From: Mycolicibacterium monacense | GTDB lineage: Bacteria > Actinomycetota > Actinomycetes > Mycobacteriales > Mycobacteriaceae | Direction: 5' to 3' | Length of the DNA stretch: 64,000 nucleotides | NCBI RefSeq assembly: GCF_010731575.1 | Contig: NZ_AP022617.1 | Coordinates: 3,038,001-3,102,000, forward strand | Shown: positions 17,544-28,733 of the stretch, piece after piece | Layout: the number at the start of each line of letters is the position of its first letter | How positions within the stretch are numbered: the stretch's first letter is position 1 | Position numbers and translations under genes: made by a program | The notes under the pieces: model-generated | The model's database searches: none | Seen by the model: only the letters and a program-made list of their open reading frames with translations | Told to the model about the DNA's origin: nothing

Positions 17544-18776
17544 ATGGACTTGACCTGGTCGGATCACGATCTGGCGTTTCGCGACGAAGTGCGCGCGTTC
17601 CTCGCCGAGAAACTGACCCCGGACATCCAGCGGGCGGGACGGCTGATGACCAGCGTCTACGCCGACCACGACGCCAGCATGGCGTGGCAGAAGATTCTGC
17701 ATGAGCGGGGCTGGGCGGCACCGGCATGGCCGGTCGAGTACGGCGGCTGCGACTGGAGCCTCACCCAGCACTACATCTTCAGCCGGGAGTCCACACTGGC
17801 CGGGGCTCCGTCCCTGTCCCCCATGGGGATCCGGATGGTCGCGCACGCGATCATCAAATTCGGCACCCCCGAGCAGAAGGACTACTTCCTCCCCCGCATC
17901 CTCACCGGCGAGGTGTTCTTCTGCCAGGGCTACTCCGAACCGGAGGCCGGCTCCGACCTCGCCGCACTGACCATGGCGGCCGTCGACGACGGCGACGACC
18001 TGGTGTGCACGGGCAGCAAGATCTGGACGACCCATGCCGCGGAGGCGAATTGGATGTTCGCCCTGGTGCGGACCACCCGCGCACCGAAGAAGCAGCAGGG
18101 CATCACGTTCGTCCTGATCGACATGACGACCCCCGGTATCGAGATCCGGCCGCTGGTGATGACCTCGGGTGAGGAAGTCCAGAACCAGGTCTTCTTCGAC
18201 GAGGTCCGCGTACCCAAGAGCAACGTCATCGGCGAGATCGACGACGGTTGGACCGTCGCCAAGTACCTACTGGAATTCGAACGCGGCGGCGGGTCCTCCG
18301 CACCCGCCCTGCAGGTGCTGGCCGAGGAGATCGCCACCGTCGCAGCCGATCAGCCGGGGCCCGACGGTGGCCGGCTCATCGACGACGCGAGGTTCGCCCA
18401 GCGACTGGCCGACGCGCGGATCCGCACCGACGTCCTCGAGATCCTGGAGTACCGGGTGCTCGCCACGGTCGCGGCGGGCGGGAACCCCGGGTCGGCGTCG
18501 TCGATGCTCAAGGTGCTCGGCACCGAACTGAGCCAGGACCTGACGGAGCTGGCGATGGCGGCCGCCGGTCCACGGTCGCGGGTGTATCAGCCGCATGCGA
18601 CCTGTCCCGGCGGGCCGGTGGCCGAGTACGAACCGCCGGCCGACGGTTACGTGAGCGGCGAACCGTGGCAGGCGGTGGCGCCCCTGCGCTACTTCAACGA
18701 CCGCGCCGGCTCGATCTACGCCGGCAGCAACGAAATTCAACGCAACATCCTGGCCAAGGCAGCATTGGGGCTCTGA
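17544..18776 (+). CDS. Acyl-CoA dehydrogenase, first subunit of a pair
   Basis: A 410-residue acyl-CoA dehydrogenase with PAWPVEYGG, FFCQGYSEPEAGSDLAALT, the KIWTTHAAEANW segment, and a C-terminal IYAGSNEIQRNILAKAALG. In the last motif the position that often holds the catalytic glutamate reads AGS/NE, as in several FadE heteromeric enzymes. It is fused by a one-base overlap (TGATG) to a second dehydrogenase gene. Such pairs in mycobacteria often form alpha2beta2 enzymes for steroid side chains or unusual acyl-CoAs, so a heterotetramer is likely but inferred. ATG follows GGGGGTGA. Confidence 0.9.
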   Translation: MDLTWSDHDLAFRDEVRAFLAEKLTPDIQRAGRLMTSVYADHDASMAWQKILHERGWAAPAWPVEYGGCDWSLTQHYIFSRESTLAGAPSLSPMGIRMVAHAIIKFGTPEQKDYFLPRILTGEVFFCQGYSEPEAGSDLAALTMAAVDDGDDLVCTGSKIWTTHAAEANWMFALVRTTRAPKKQQGITFVLIDMTTPGIEIRPLVMTSGEEVQNQVFFDEVRVPKSNVIGEIDDGWTVAKYLLEFERGGGSSAPALQVLAEEIATVAADQPGPDGGRLIDDARFAQRLADARIRTDVLEILEYRVLATVAAGGNPGSASSMLKVLGTELSQDLTELAMAAAGPRSRVYQPHATCPGGPVAEYEPPADGYVSGEPWQAVAPLRYFNDRAGSIYAGSNEIQRNILAKAALGL

Positions 18777-19918
18777 TGGACTTCTCGCTCACCAAAGAAC
18801 AAGAACTGCTGCGCGACGGGTTGACGAAGTTCCTGTCCACCCGTTACGAACTCGAAAAGAGCCGGGCCGCAGCCAAAACCGGCGCGGGATGGCAGCCGGA
18901 CATCTGGCGTGGCTTCGCCGAGGAGCTCGGCATCCTCGGCGCCACGCTGCCCGAGGACGCCGGCGGCATCGGCGGCGGTGCGGTCGAGGCGATGGTCATC
19001 GCCGAAGCGCTGGGCCACGCCCTGGTGGTGGAACCGTTCGTCGACACCGTGGTGGTGGCCGGCGGTCTGCTGCAGCGCGCCGGCGGCGAGACCGCAAGCG
19101 CCGTCCTCGAGAAGATCGTCGAGGGCACCGCGCTGGTCGCGCTCGCCGCGACCGAGGCCACCTCGGGGGACAACTGGCGCGATGTGTCCACCACCGCCGA
19201 GAAGGACGGCGCGGACTGGGTGCTGCGCGGCGAGAAGGTCGTGGTCACGAGCGCGCCCCTGGCCGGCCACCTGCTGGTCACGGCGCGTACGTCGGGTGGC
19301 CGGGATGACGAGGAGGGCATCTCGCTCTTCCTGGTCGACCTCTCAGCGGTGCAGGGCGGCCTCACGATGCACGCCTACCGCACGATCGACGACCGTCGCG
19401 CCGCCGACATCACATTCGACGGTGTGCGGATCCCCGGCGAGGCGCTGCTCGGCGAGGAGGGTCGGGCCTGGCCGTCGATCGCCCGGGCCCGCGACGAAGG
19501 GGCGGCGGCCGTCTGCGCAGAGGCCGTCGGCGCGATGCGCAGGGTGCTCGCCGACACCGTCGAGTACTGCAAACAACGCCATCAGTTCGGCACTCCCATC
19601 GGCAGCTTCCAGGTGCTCCAACACCGGATGGTCGACATGCACATGGAGGTCGAGAAGTCCGTCGCGGCGACCTATCTGGCGGTGCTCAACCTGGAATCCG
19701 ACGAAATGGTGCGTGCGCGGGCGGTGTCGGCGGCCAAGGCCACCATCGGCCGTGCGGCGCGGTTCGTCGGCCAGAACGCCGTCCAACTGCACGGCGGTAT
19801 GGGGATGACCGAGGAGCTCGCGATCGGTCACTACTTCAAACGGCTCACCGCACTGCAGTACGAGTTCGGCTCCACCGACCACCACGTCAGCCGGTACGCA
19901 CAGCTGACGCGTCCCTGA
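18776..19918 (+). CDS. Acyl-CoA dehydrogenase, second subunit of a pair
   Basis: A 380-residue acyl-CoA dehydrogenase-like protein. It has ATLPEDAGGIGGG in the N-terminal domain, a short beta domain with KVVVTSAPLAGHLLV, and a C-terminal domain containing KQRHQFGTPIGSFQVLQHR and QLHGGMGMTEELAIGHYFKR. The FAD-contact stretch AATEATSGDNW differs from the canonical TEPxxGSD of the first subunit. That asymmetry is common in heteromeric FadE pairs, where only one subunit carries all active-site residues. Translational coupling to the upstream subunit supports a complex. Confidence 0.9.
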   Translation: MDFSLTKEQELLRDGLTKFLSTRYELEKSRAAAKTGAGWQPDIWRGFAEELGILGATLPEDAGGIGGGAVEAMVIAEALGHALVVEPFVDTVVVAGGLLQRAGGETASAVLEKIVEGTALVALAATEATSGDNWRDVSTTAEKDGADWVLRGEKVVVTSAPLAGHLLVTARTSGGRDDEEGISLFLVDLSAVQGGLTMHAYRTIDDRRAADITFDGVRIPGEALLGEEGRAWPSIARARDEGAAAVCAEAVGAMRRVLADTVEYCKQRHQFGTPIGSFQVLQHRMVDMHMEVEKSVAATYLAVLNLESDEMVRARAVSAAKATIGRAARFVGQNAVQLHGGMGMTEELAIGHYFKRLTALQYEFGSTDHHVSRYAQLTRP

Positions 19919-19968
19919 CCCGCCGGACCGGGGTGTCCGGCGAAACGTCCTGATGTGCGGCGGGCATC

Positions 19969-20649
19969 TCACAAAGACTGTGGCTCAACCACTTCGAGGA
20001 TGCGGTCACACCGGTCGCGGGCGGCGGCGATGAGTGCGGCGTTCGAGAAGTCGACCGTCTCGACCCAGTCCTGCGCCTCGGCGTCACCGCGCCCCCCGGC
20101 GACGTGTCGGGCGAGGAGCCGCGCGCGGCGAACAGCGGGCTCAGTGTCGAGGTAGTAGAGCCGGTCGAGCAACGCCGGAACACCCTCCCAGAGGCCGAGA
20201 TAGTTGCCTTCGGTGACCACCAGACGGGCGTCCGCGGGCACCACCCGGCCCGCCGCCACCGGCTCCTCGAGGGTGCGGTCGAAATCGGGGACGTAGACAT
20301 CCCGGATACCGTGGTCGGCCGCGATGCGGGTCAGCGCCGCGACGTAACCGTCCACGTCGAAGGTGTCCGGTGCGCCCTTGCGGGAACGCCGTCCCAGCCG
20401 GTCCAGTTGGGCGTTCGACAGGTGGAAGCCGTCCATCGGGACATAGCTCGCCACCGCTGCCGCGCGCTCGACGATCCGCCGCGCGAACGTGGACTTCCCC
20501 GTACCGGGTGGGCCGGTGATCCCGACGATCACCCGCCCCGGCCCACTGTCGAGCAGTGCCCGAGACTCGTCGACGACCAGGCGCAACGCCTCGTCAGCGG
20601 TCACACTCTCCGGCGACGAGTCCACCCCTGCGACTATAGGAGGCCGCAC
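19969..20649 (-). CDS. Nucleoside/sugar kinase-like P-loop protein
   Basis: A 226-residue kinase of the uridine-kinase/pantothenate-kinase-like clan. Walker A is GITGPPGTGKST (about 44-54). YVPMDGFHLSNAQLDRLGRR gives the acceptor-binding Asp, followed by KGAPDTFDVDGYVAAL and VPDFDRTLEEPV. EGNYLGLWEG and RARLLARHVAGGRG complete the usual pattern of the FrcK/YggC group. It phosphorylates an unidentified small molecule with ATP. The GTG at 20649 is the outermost start; GTG codons about 9 and 16 residues in are alternatives. It follows the CmpX-like gene by 12 bp. Confidence 0.82.
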   Translation of the reverse strand: MRPPIVAGVDSSPESVTADEALRLVVDESRALLDSGPGRVIVGITGPPGTGKSTFARRIVERAAAVASYVPMDGFHLSNAQLDRLGRRSRKGAPDTFDVDGYVAALTRIAADHGIRDVYVPDFDRTLEEPVAAGRVVPADARLVVTEGNYLGLWEGVPALLDRLYYLDTEPAVRRARLLARHVAGGRGDAEAQDWVETVDFSNAALIAAARDRCDRILEVVEPQSL

Positions 20650-20661
20650 TTGTGCGGCGCG

Positions 20662-21669
20662 CTACTGCTGACCTCCGCGGTCTCCGCCGTACGGATACTG
20701 CTGTCCGCCAGGCATACCCGTGTGCCGGCCACCGGACGGATCGTCGTATCCGGTGGGCTGTCCGCTTGTATACGGACCGGTCGGCGGACCCGTCGGCGAT
20801 GTCCGTCCGCCCGGGTCGTTCGGGTACTGGGGTGCACTCGGGTACCGGGGGTCGGACTGGTACTGCGGCTCGTTGGAGTACCGGGGCGCGCCTTCGGTGT
20901 ATCCGTACTGCCCGGCGCCCTGTTGCCCCCCGCCCGGTGAATAGCCCGGTTGCGGCGACCCAGCAGTGGCCGGGAGCACCGTCGTTTCCCGGTCCCGGCT
21001 GTTGAGGTGTTCGCGCATGTTGCGTCCCTCGCTCTCGGCCCGGGACAGATAGTCCTCCCAGCGTTGTTGCATCGGCTTGATCAGACCGCCACCGACGCCG
21101 ACGACGAGGATGCCGCCGATCGTCCCGAGGATGGCGATCAGCACCGGCAGCGTCACGGTCAGCGCGATGCCGACCTGGTTCAGCGCCGCGATGGCACCGA
21201 GACCGAGGATGGCGATGCTGGCGATGTTGGCCAGCATCCGGCCGTAGGAAAGGCCGCTCAACGCGTTGGACACGATGTCGCGGACCGCCGCGGCGATAGC
21301 CGCCGCGACCACGATGATGATCACCGCGACCAGCAGCCTCGGCAGGAAGGCGATGACCCCGGCGATCAACTCGCTGATCGGGTTCGGGCCGAAGACGCCG
21401 AAGGCCAGTTGCAGCACGATCAGCAGGAGCGCGTAGTAGATGATCTTGCTGACGATGGTCGAGGCGTCGTAGTCGCTGCGCGCCAGCGCCTTCTTGACGC
21501 CGCCGCGCTCGACGGCCCGGTCGAATCCGACTTTCTCGAGGATCTTGTCGATGGCCTTGGCGATCAGCTTCGCCAGGATCCACCCGATGATCAGGATGAC
21601 GAGGAACGCCACCAGTTTCGGCGCGAAGTTCGCGACCGACCTCCACATATCTCGTAGGGCGTCTTCCAT
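20662..21669 (-). CDS. CmpX-like membrane protein (mechanosensitive-channel-like)
   Basis: A 335-residue membrane protein. The first helix LVAFLVILIIGWILAKLIAK is followed by KILEKVGFDRAVERGG, the conserved TM-helix repeat of CmpX/small-conductance mechanosensitive relatives. Three to four further helices follow (about 78-98, 105-130, 145-185), including ALTVTLPVLIAILGTIGGIL. The C-terminal 100 residues are cytoplasmic or disordered and rich in Gly, Pro, Gln and Tyr, with PQYxxDPRYPS-type repeats. It lacks the full MscS beta domain. Possibly a stress-responsive channel or envelope factor. Probably co-transcribed with the downstream kinase gene. Confidence 0.8.
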   Translation of the reverse strand: MEDALRDMWRSVANFAPKLVAFLVILIIGWILAKLIAKAIDKILEKVGFDRAVERGGVKKALARSDYDASTIVSKIIYYALLLIVLQLAFGVFGPNPISELIAGVIAFLPRLLVAVIIIVVAAAIAAAVRDIVSNALSGLSYGRMLANIASIAILGLGAIAALNQVGIALTVTLPVLIAILGTIGGILVVGVGGGLIKPMQQRWEDYLSRAESEGRNMREHLNSRDRETTVLPATAGSPQPGYSPGGGQQGAGQYGYTEGAPRYSNEPQYQSDPRYPSAPQYPNDPGGRTSPTGPPTGPYTSGQPTGYDDPSGGRHTGMPGGQQYPYGGDRGGQQ

Positions 21670-21825
21670 CGCTTCAACTCCGTAATCCAGGGCTCCCCGC
21701 GGCCGTTGATGGTGTGATTCGGCGGTACCCCCGTGACGCCTGAATAAACACGAGCGTCAATTCAAAGGCGGACCGTTCGCCCGGAGGTGGGACGGACCCT
21801 TGCATTCACAACTACCCTCTGAGCC

Positions 21826-22479
21826 ATGGGGCCTCCTTCCGCACCGCCGGGATGGGATCCGGATGCGCACACATCGAGTCCGCCGCGGACCCGTTCGAGG
21901 TCGAGAACGGCGGCGGTCATCGGTGCGGTCGTCTTGGCCGCCGCGATGCTCACGGGGGTGACCGCACTGCGTGATGCGGTCGGTCCGCAGAACCCGCAGC
22001 GTCCGCCCCTCGCCCGCAGTTCGGTCACGGCGACGCCCACCGTGCTCCAGGACGGGTGGGGCGTCCGGACGCCCACCCGCGCGGCGATCGAGGCGATGTG
22101 GGAGTGGGTGACCGCCTCCTCCGACACCCTGAAGACGGTCACCGAGGTGGCCCATCAGGTGCGTCCGCAGGTGCAGAACGCCCTGACCGCCCGCGACGTG
22201 GGCGACATCAGGTTCTACTGCAGCCAGATGATCGCCCCCATCACCGTCGAGATGTCCGCGATCGTCGACACCCCGGATCCCGATCTGACCAGGGCGATGC
22301 AGACCGTCGTCGTCAGCGCACACGACGTCGAGGCGCGCTGCGCGTCCCTTCGGGACCCGCCTGACCAGCCCTCGCTCGACGCCCTGCACGCCGCATTCGG
22401 CCGCGTGGCCTCCGACCTCGACGCGATGGTGCAGATCGTCGACCGGGACGCGACGATCATGCAGCGGGCGGGCCGCTGA
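21826..22479 (+). CDS. Membrane-anchored hypothetical protein
   Basis: A 217-residue protein of unknown function. A short Pro/Arg-rich cytoplasmic tail is followed by one hydrophobic segment, AAVIGAVVLAAAMLTGVTAL (about 30-49). The rest is an extracytoplasmic, mostly helical domain with two cysteines (FYCSQM and EARCASL) that could form a disulfide. The pattern is typical of small mycobacterial envelope proteins. The stop lies 2 bp from the convergent UvrA-like gene. The 156-bp gap to the CmpX-like gene holds divergent promoters but no motif I can name. Confidence 0.7.
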   Translation: MGPPSAPPGWDPDAHTSSPPRTRSRSRTAAVIGAVVLAAAMLTGVTALRDAVGPQNPQRPPLARSSVTATPTVLQDGWGVRTPTRAAIEAMWEWVTASSDTLKTVTEVAHQVRPQVQNALTARDVGDIRFYCSQMIAPITVEMSAIVDTPDPDLTRAMQTVVVSAHDVEARCASLRDPPDQPSLDALHAAFGRVASDLDAMVQIVDRDATIMQRAGR

Positions 22480-22480
22480 C

Positions 22481-24862
<2,382 letters not shown>

Positions 24863-24865
24863 GGT

Positions 24866-25276
24866 TCAGGGCAACTCCTGGATGCGGATCATGGTGCCCG
24901 CGGGGTCGCGGACAGCGCAGTCACGAACACCGTACGGCTGAACGGTCGGTTCCTGGACGATGTCGGCGTCGCGCGCCTGCAACCGCTCGAAGGCGGCGTC
25001 GAGGTCCTTGGTGGCGAGCACGATCATCGCGTACGTGCCCTTGGCCATCATCTCGGCGATGAGGCGGCGTTCGTCGTCGGTGACACCCGGGTCGACGGCC
25101 GGCGGGTGCAGGACGATCGAGGTGCCGGGCTGATTGGGTGGACCGACGGTGATCCAGCGCATCGTGCCGCCACCGACGTCGAGGCGGACCTCGAAGCCGA
25201 GGACGTCGCGGTAGAACGCGAGCGACTCTTCGGGGTTGTCGTGCGGAAGGAAGGTGTTGTGAATCGTGATGTCCAT
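24866..25276 (-). CDS. Glyoxalase/VOC-family protein
   Basis: A 136-residue VOC-fold protein with the two beta-alpha-beta-beta-beta halves: EESLAFYRDVLGFEVRLD then IVLATKDLDAAFERLQARDA and the end VRDPAGTMIRIQELP. Metal or ligand residues cannot be assigned with certainty; only the C-terminal Glu and an N-terminal His are in canonical places. VOC proteins of this size include bleomycin-type binding proteins and dioxygenases. Its position between AraC and UvrA-like genes (gaps of 4 and 3 bp) suggests a function in sensing or removing a genotoxic compound. Confidence 0.83.
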   Translation of the reverse strand: MDITIHNTFLPHDNPEESLAFYRDVLGFEVRLDVGGGTMRWITVGPPNQPGTSIVLHPPAVDPGVTDDERRLIAEMMAKGTYAMIVLATKDLDAAFERLQARDADIVQEPTVQPYGVRDCAVRDPAGTMIRIQELP

Positions 25277-25280
25277 GGAC

Positions 25281-25721
25281 TCACCGTAAATGGGGCGCAG
25301 CGGGCGGCGCTTCTTGATTCCTGACCGGTCGGGTGACCACTTTCGTCACGCAGGACGGGGGTTCGGCCGTCGCGTCGGCGAGCTGCTGCCGGTAGGTGCT
25401 GGGCGGCACCCCGACGAGTTCGGTGAAACGGGTGCTGAAGGTGCCCAGCGACGAACAACCCACGGCGAAGCAGACTTCGGTGACGCTCAGGTCGCCACGC
25501 CGGAGCAACGCCATCGCCCGCTCGATGCGCCGCGTCATGAGGTAGCTGTACGGCGACTCGCCGTAGGCCTGCTTGAACTGGCGGCTGAGGTGCCCGGGCG
25601 ACATGTCGACACCGCGTGCGAGCGCTTCGACGTCGAGGGGTTTCGCGTAGTCGCGGTCCATCCGGTCGCGGACCTTGCGCAACCGTTTCAGGTCGTCGAG
25701 TCGGCGCTCATCGGGAGCCAC
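25281..25721 (-). CDS. AraC-family regulator, DNA-binding domain only
   Basis: A 146-residue protein consisting almost only of the two-HTH AraC domain: LDVEALARGVDMSPGHLSRQF, FKQAYGESPYSYLMTRRIERA, then the second HTH with SVTEVCFAVGCSSLGTFSTRF and PPSTYRQQ. It has no large ligand-binding domain, so it may be a MarA/SoxS-like regulator controlled by abundance or by a partner. GTG start. It precedes the VOC and UvrA-like genes by 4 bp and probably activates them. The Pro-rich tail has no known function. Confidence 0.87.
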   Translation of the reverse strand: MAPDERRLDDLKRLRKVRDRMDRDYAKPLDVEALARGVDMSPGHLSRQFKQAYGESPYSYLMTRRIERAMALLRRGDLSVTEVCFAVGCSSLGTFSTRFTELVGVPPSTYRQQLADATAEPPSCVTKVVTRPVRNQEAPPAAPHLR

Positions 25722-25730
25722 CCGCGGATC

Positions 25731-26642
25731 CTACGACGGGCGGTCAGGGGCGGCGTCGCTGCCTGGGTCATCGTCGTCGGCGGAAGTCGTCGGGTGGTCG
25801 CCCCCCGATTCGGACTTCGGGTCGTTGCGCTTGTAGCCCGAGTCGATGACCGGCCGCAGACGCTTGTCGACCTCGTCGACGATGCGGCGGTCGACGCCCA
25901 ACTGGCGCAACGGTTTCGTCAGGGGCAGATCCTTCGTCGGGACGAGGTACGAGGTGGTCCTACCGCCCTTGGTGTTCGTCGTCTCGGTGATGTTGTCTTC
26001 GGGTACGTCCGACAGGTCGACGCCGTAGTTCGGGTGGAGGTAGGCGACACCCATGACGGCGTTCGCGGTGGCGAGCAGGTTCAGGGGACGATCCGGGAAG
26101 TCGGCGATGCCGTCGTACTCGCGTGTGACATAGACGGTTTCGTAGGGGGTTTCGGCCGGCGGCGCCGGGCGGCTGAGCCCGATCCCGGGAACCCGGACAC
26201 CTTCGGGCACCCAGTTGGCGACTCCACCGGACGGTCGGGCCGGGTCGCCGATGTAGACGAAACGCAATTCGTCGTCGGCCGGGCGCTGGTCTTCGGGCAA
26301 CGCCATGATGCGCCGCTCCTGCTCGTGCAACACCAGGCTCCCCTGGGAGACGCCGACGAGGGACTTCGGCCCCTTCGTGGTGGCGACCGCTTCGCCGAGT
26401 CGCCCCGCGCCCACGGCGACCGATTCGTTCATCAGGATCGGCGAGGCCGGGTAGCCGACGCCGACGAGGGCGTCGTCGCGTCCCGCGTAGACGTCGTTCT
26501 GCAACCAGGTCATCTGTGACTGCGTCGGGGTGCCGGGCCAACCGGTGCCGCCCACGTACAAGGTGGTGTCAGCCGCAGCAGGCACAGCGGTCGTGATCGC
26601 TATCGAGGTGGCGGCGGTAGCAACCTTAAGGGCGCCTTTCAT
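25731..26642 (-). CDS. Secreted PE-PPE-domain serine hydrolase
   Basis: A 303-residue exported protein. The Sec signal peptide runs through about residue 24 and ends in AVPAAADT. A PE-PPE domain follows, recognisable by TLYVGGTGWPGTP, and a serine-hydrolase elbow GVSQGSLV with the nucleophile Ser. LRFVYIGDPARPSGG and the late YLHPNYG segment belong to the same family. The tail is Asp/Ser/Pro-rich and probably disordered. PE-PPE hydrolases of this type are confined to mycobacteria and relatives and act on ester lipids in the envelope. The promoter region 26643-26754 has a short repeat AGTTC-4-GAACT at 26703-26716. Confidence 0.87.
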   Translation of the reverse strand: MKGALKVATAATSIAITTAVPAAADTTLYVGGTGWPGTPTQSQMTWLQNDVYAGRDDALVGVGYPASPILMNESVAVGAGRLGEAVATTKGPKSLVGVSQGSLVLHEQERRIMALPEDQRPADDELRFVYIGDPARPSGGVANWVPEGVRVPGIGLSRPAPPAETPYETVYVTREYDGIADFPDRPLNLLATANAVMGVAYLHPNYGVDLSDVPEDNITETTNTKGGRTTSYLVPTKDLPLTKPLRQLGVDRRIVDEVDKRLRPVIDSGYKRNDPKSESGGDHPTTSADDDDPGSDAAPDRPS

Positions 26643-26754
26643 GGCGGCACTTTAACCGCCTTAAGGGTGGCCCCAGCAACCTATTCTTGCAGAGAAAAAT
26701 ACAGTTCAACGGAACTATTTGCAGCAGTAAAGAGAACTGGTTTCGTCTTTAAGG

Positions 26755-26961
26755 ATGACCATATCGGGTCGGGTAGGCTCTCCCCTCGTGGTGCTGCATT
26801 TCATGTCGCGGGGCGAGATCGCCGAGTATCTCGGCGTCAGCCTGGCGACTGTGAAGGGCTACGTCGACTTCCCCGAACCCGATGTCACCGTCGGCCGCAA
26901 TCAGGGGTGGGCAAAGGAGACCGTCGACCGATGGGTGGCCTCGCGGCGCCGCGCGAAGTGA
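26755..26961 (+). CDS. Small MerR/excisionase-like DNA-binding protein
   Basis: A 68-residue protein whose core MSRGEIAEYLGVSLATVKGYV then GWAKETVDRWVASRR is a winged helix-turn-helix of the AlpA/excisionase/MerR type. Family members are often about 60 residues, so the true start may be the GTG or the ATG further in (26788 or 26803). It may regulate a neighbouring gene or be a remnant of a mobile element; no integrase is nearby. It ends 1 bp before the convergent small gene. Confidence 0.7.
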   Translation: MTISGRVGSPLVVLHFMSRGEIAEYLGVSLATVKGYVDFPEPDVTVGRNQGWAKETVDRWVASRRRAK

Positions 26962-26962
26962 C

Positions 26963-27178
26963 CTAGCTCGGCCACTGCTCGACGATGCGGCCGTCGCACC
27001 GGAGCTGAACAGCGGTATGACGCTGATTGCCCACGGCCTGCAGCTTCTCGACGTAGGTCTGGCGGGCGTCGGCCTCGTCGGCGCCGTCGATGGTGGTGGA
27101 CTGCAGATCCTCGTCCGAGGGATGCTCGATGCCCTCCTCGAAGGGGGCCACGACCACGACATCCCATCTCGCTGTCAT
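26963..27178 (-). CDS. Small conserved hypothetical protein
   Basis: A 71-residue acidic protein starting MTARWDVVVVAPFEEGIEHP. It has no membrane segment or signal peptide. The chosen ATG matches the start of a sensible alpha/beta pattern; the longer frame to 27310 reads through intergenic DNA. Segments TYVEKLQAVGNQRHT and AVQLRCDGRIVEQWPS look folded, but I know no function for it. Unrelated in direction to the PaaK-like gene, from which it is separated by 157 bp. Confidence 0.6.
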   Translation of the reverse strand: MTARWDVVVVAPFEEGIEHPSDEDLQSTTIDGADEADARQTYVEKLQAVGNQRHTAVQLRCDGRIVEQWPS

Positions 27179-27335
27179 GCGACCAGTATCCGCCATCGGC
27201 GTGCAGACCTGACCACCCAGCGCCTTCGGGACACCGATCTCGGGACCGTGGACTCCGATCATGCCGCGATCGTCTCGTGAGGATGCGCGAGTGACGACTG
27301 GAGGAGGCACTGCGGGACCATCTTCACGCGGACGG

Positions 27336-28733
27336 TCAGCAGCCGAGCGGCGAGACCTCGGAGTAGACCTGGCGGAACTTGCCGCTGCGGGGATTCAGCG
27401 CGGGTGGCTCGGCGGCCTTCTCGATCCTGACCGCGGTAGCTCCGTGGGCGGACAAGAAGGCAACCAGACGTTCTCTCAGCGCGTCCCATTCCGCCTGCTC
27501 GGTGTCGGGCTCCGCGACGCGCAGGCGCACTGTGAGCGTCGATGGGGCGCGCTGGATGAGTTGACACGCGGTGATTCCCGGGCTCTCCTCGGCCACTGTG
27601 GCGATGGCCAGCGGCAGGATCTGGACGCTCCCGCCTGCCCGTTTGGGAAAGACGAGAGTGTCATCCGTGCGGCCGATCACGTCCATCGCCGGAAACGGGC
27701 TCCCGCATCCGCACGGGTGCGGGTCGATCGCGACCCGGTCACTCATTTGGTACCGGATGAGCGGTTGGATTCTGTTGGCGAGGTTCGTGATCAGCACGCC
27801 GTCGGAGAACTGACCGGCCGGCACAGGGCGATTGCTCGCGTCGACGGGTTCGACGATGTACCAATCGGAGTTGACGTGAAGCCGCTGCGCGGCGCATTCG
27901 AACGTCAGGCCGACGGCTTCGGAGGATCCGTAGTAATTACTCACCCGACAACCGAAAGCCGCTCCGATCAGCCGGCGGTTCGCGGCGGACAACGTTTCTC
28001 CTGCGGCGCTGACCAGCATGGGTCGGATGTGCAACCGGCCGGCTTGCTGCTGGTGGGCCAGCGCCACCAGAGCGCTGGGATATCCGCTCAGCATCACGGG
28101 CCGGAAGGCGTTGAGCTCCGCCACCAGTTCGTCCATCGGGGCCATGGCCGAGAAGATCCGTTGCGTTCTGGCGCGCCACGGGATTCTACGAACGCGTCGG
28201 GCCATCATGGTGTTGCCGAGAAAATGCCCTCCCGTCACGAAGACCGCTGCCAGGTGGCCGCGCCCGCGCAACAGTTGCCACACTTTCCGCGGAGACAGCA
28301 GCACCGTCGGCAGCGATCGGGCGTATCCGACCGCGTTGTAGACGGCCAATGCGCTGTGATCGTGCAAGAGGATCGCGGGACTGCCCGTCGCCCCTGAAGT
28401 CGTACAGACCACATAGCGGCCCAGGAAGTCGCGCCCGACGTTGTCCGGATCGGCGAGGAAGGCATCGACTCCTGCTCGGGTCGCCGACGGGTCGGTCACC
28501 CATTCGTCGAAGTGGCTCATGAGCTCGGCCTTGGTGACCACCGGGAGTTGACCGACCGTGGAGACGTCCTCCGGTACACCGCGATAGATGCGGCGGTAGT
28601 GAGTGGAGCCCGCGCGTGCGTAGGCGACGATCTCGCGCAGGCGCTGCAACTGCCGCCGGGTGATGCCGGCCTGCCCTTCGCGAGCCGTTCGACACACGTC
28701 CCACACAACGCCGGCATAGGTCAACGAGTCCAC
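27336..28733 (-). CDS. PaaK-like phenylacetate-CoA ligase family protein
   Basis: A 465-residue member of the phenylacetate-CoA ligase/AMP-forming family. The phosphate-binding loop is TTSGATGSPAILLHDHS. MLSGYPSALVALA and SAAGETLSAANRRLIGAAFG follow, then YGSSEAVGL, the conserved adenylate motif, and DVIGRTDDTLVFPKRAGG, the hinge. A CGCG cluster (PHPCGCGSPF) is typical of PaaK-like proteins. It would activate an aromatic or other carboxylate with ATP, but no specific substrate can be read. GTG start with an AGAGGGG site. It lacks a co-transcribed thioesterase or PKS gene. Confidence 0.85.
   Translation of the reverse strand: MDSLTYAGVVWDVCRTAREGQAGITRRQLQRLREIVAYARAGSTHYRRIYRGVPEDVSTVGQLPVVTKAELMSHFDEWVTDPSATRAGVDAFLADPDNVGRDFLGRYVVCTTSGATGSPAILLHDHSALAVYNAVGYARSLPTVLLSPRKVWQLLRGRGHLAAVFVTGGHFLGNTMMARRVRRIPWRARTQRIFSAMAPMDELVAELNAFRPVMLSGYPSALVALAHQQQAGRLHIRPMLVSAAGETLSAANRRLIGAAFGCRVSNYYGSSEAVGLTFECAAQRLHVNSDWYIVEPVDASNRPVPAGQFSDGVLITNLANRIQPLIRYQMSDRVAIDPHPCGCGSPFPAMDVIGRTDDTLVFPKRAGGSVQILPLAIATVAEESPGITACQLIQRAPSTLTVRLRVAEPDTEQAEWDALRERLVAFLSAHGATAVRIEKAAEPPALNPRSGKFRQVYSEVSPLGC

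Noticed and set aside
26703..26716. AGTTC-4-GAACT as a LexA box
   Set aside because: The mycobacterial SOS box has GAAC-N4-GTTC; this is the reverse arrangement.
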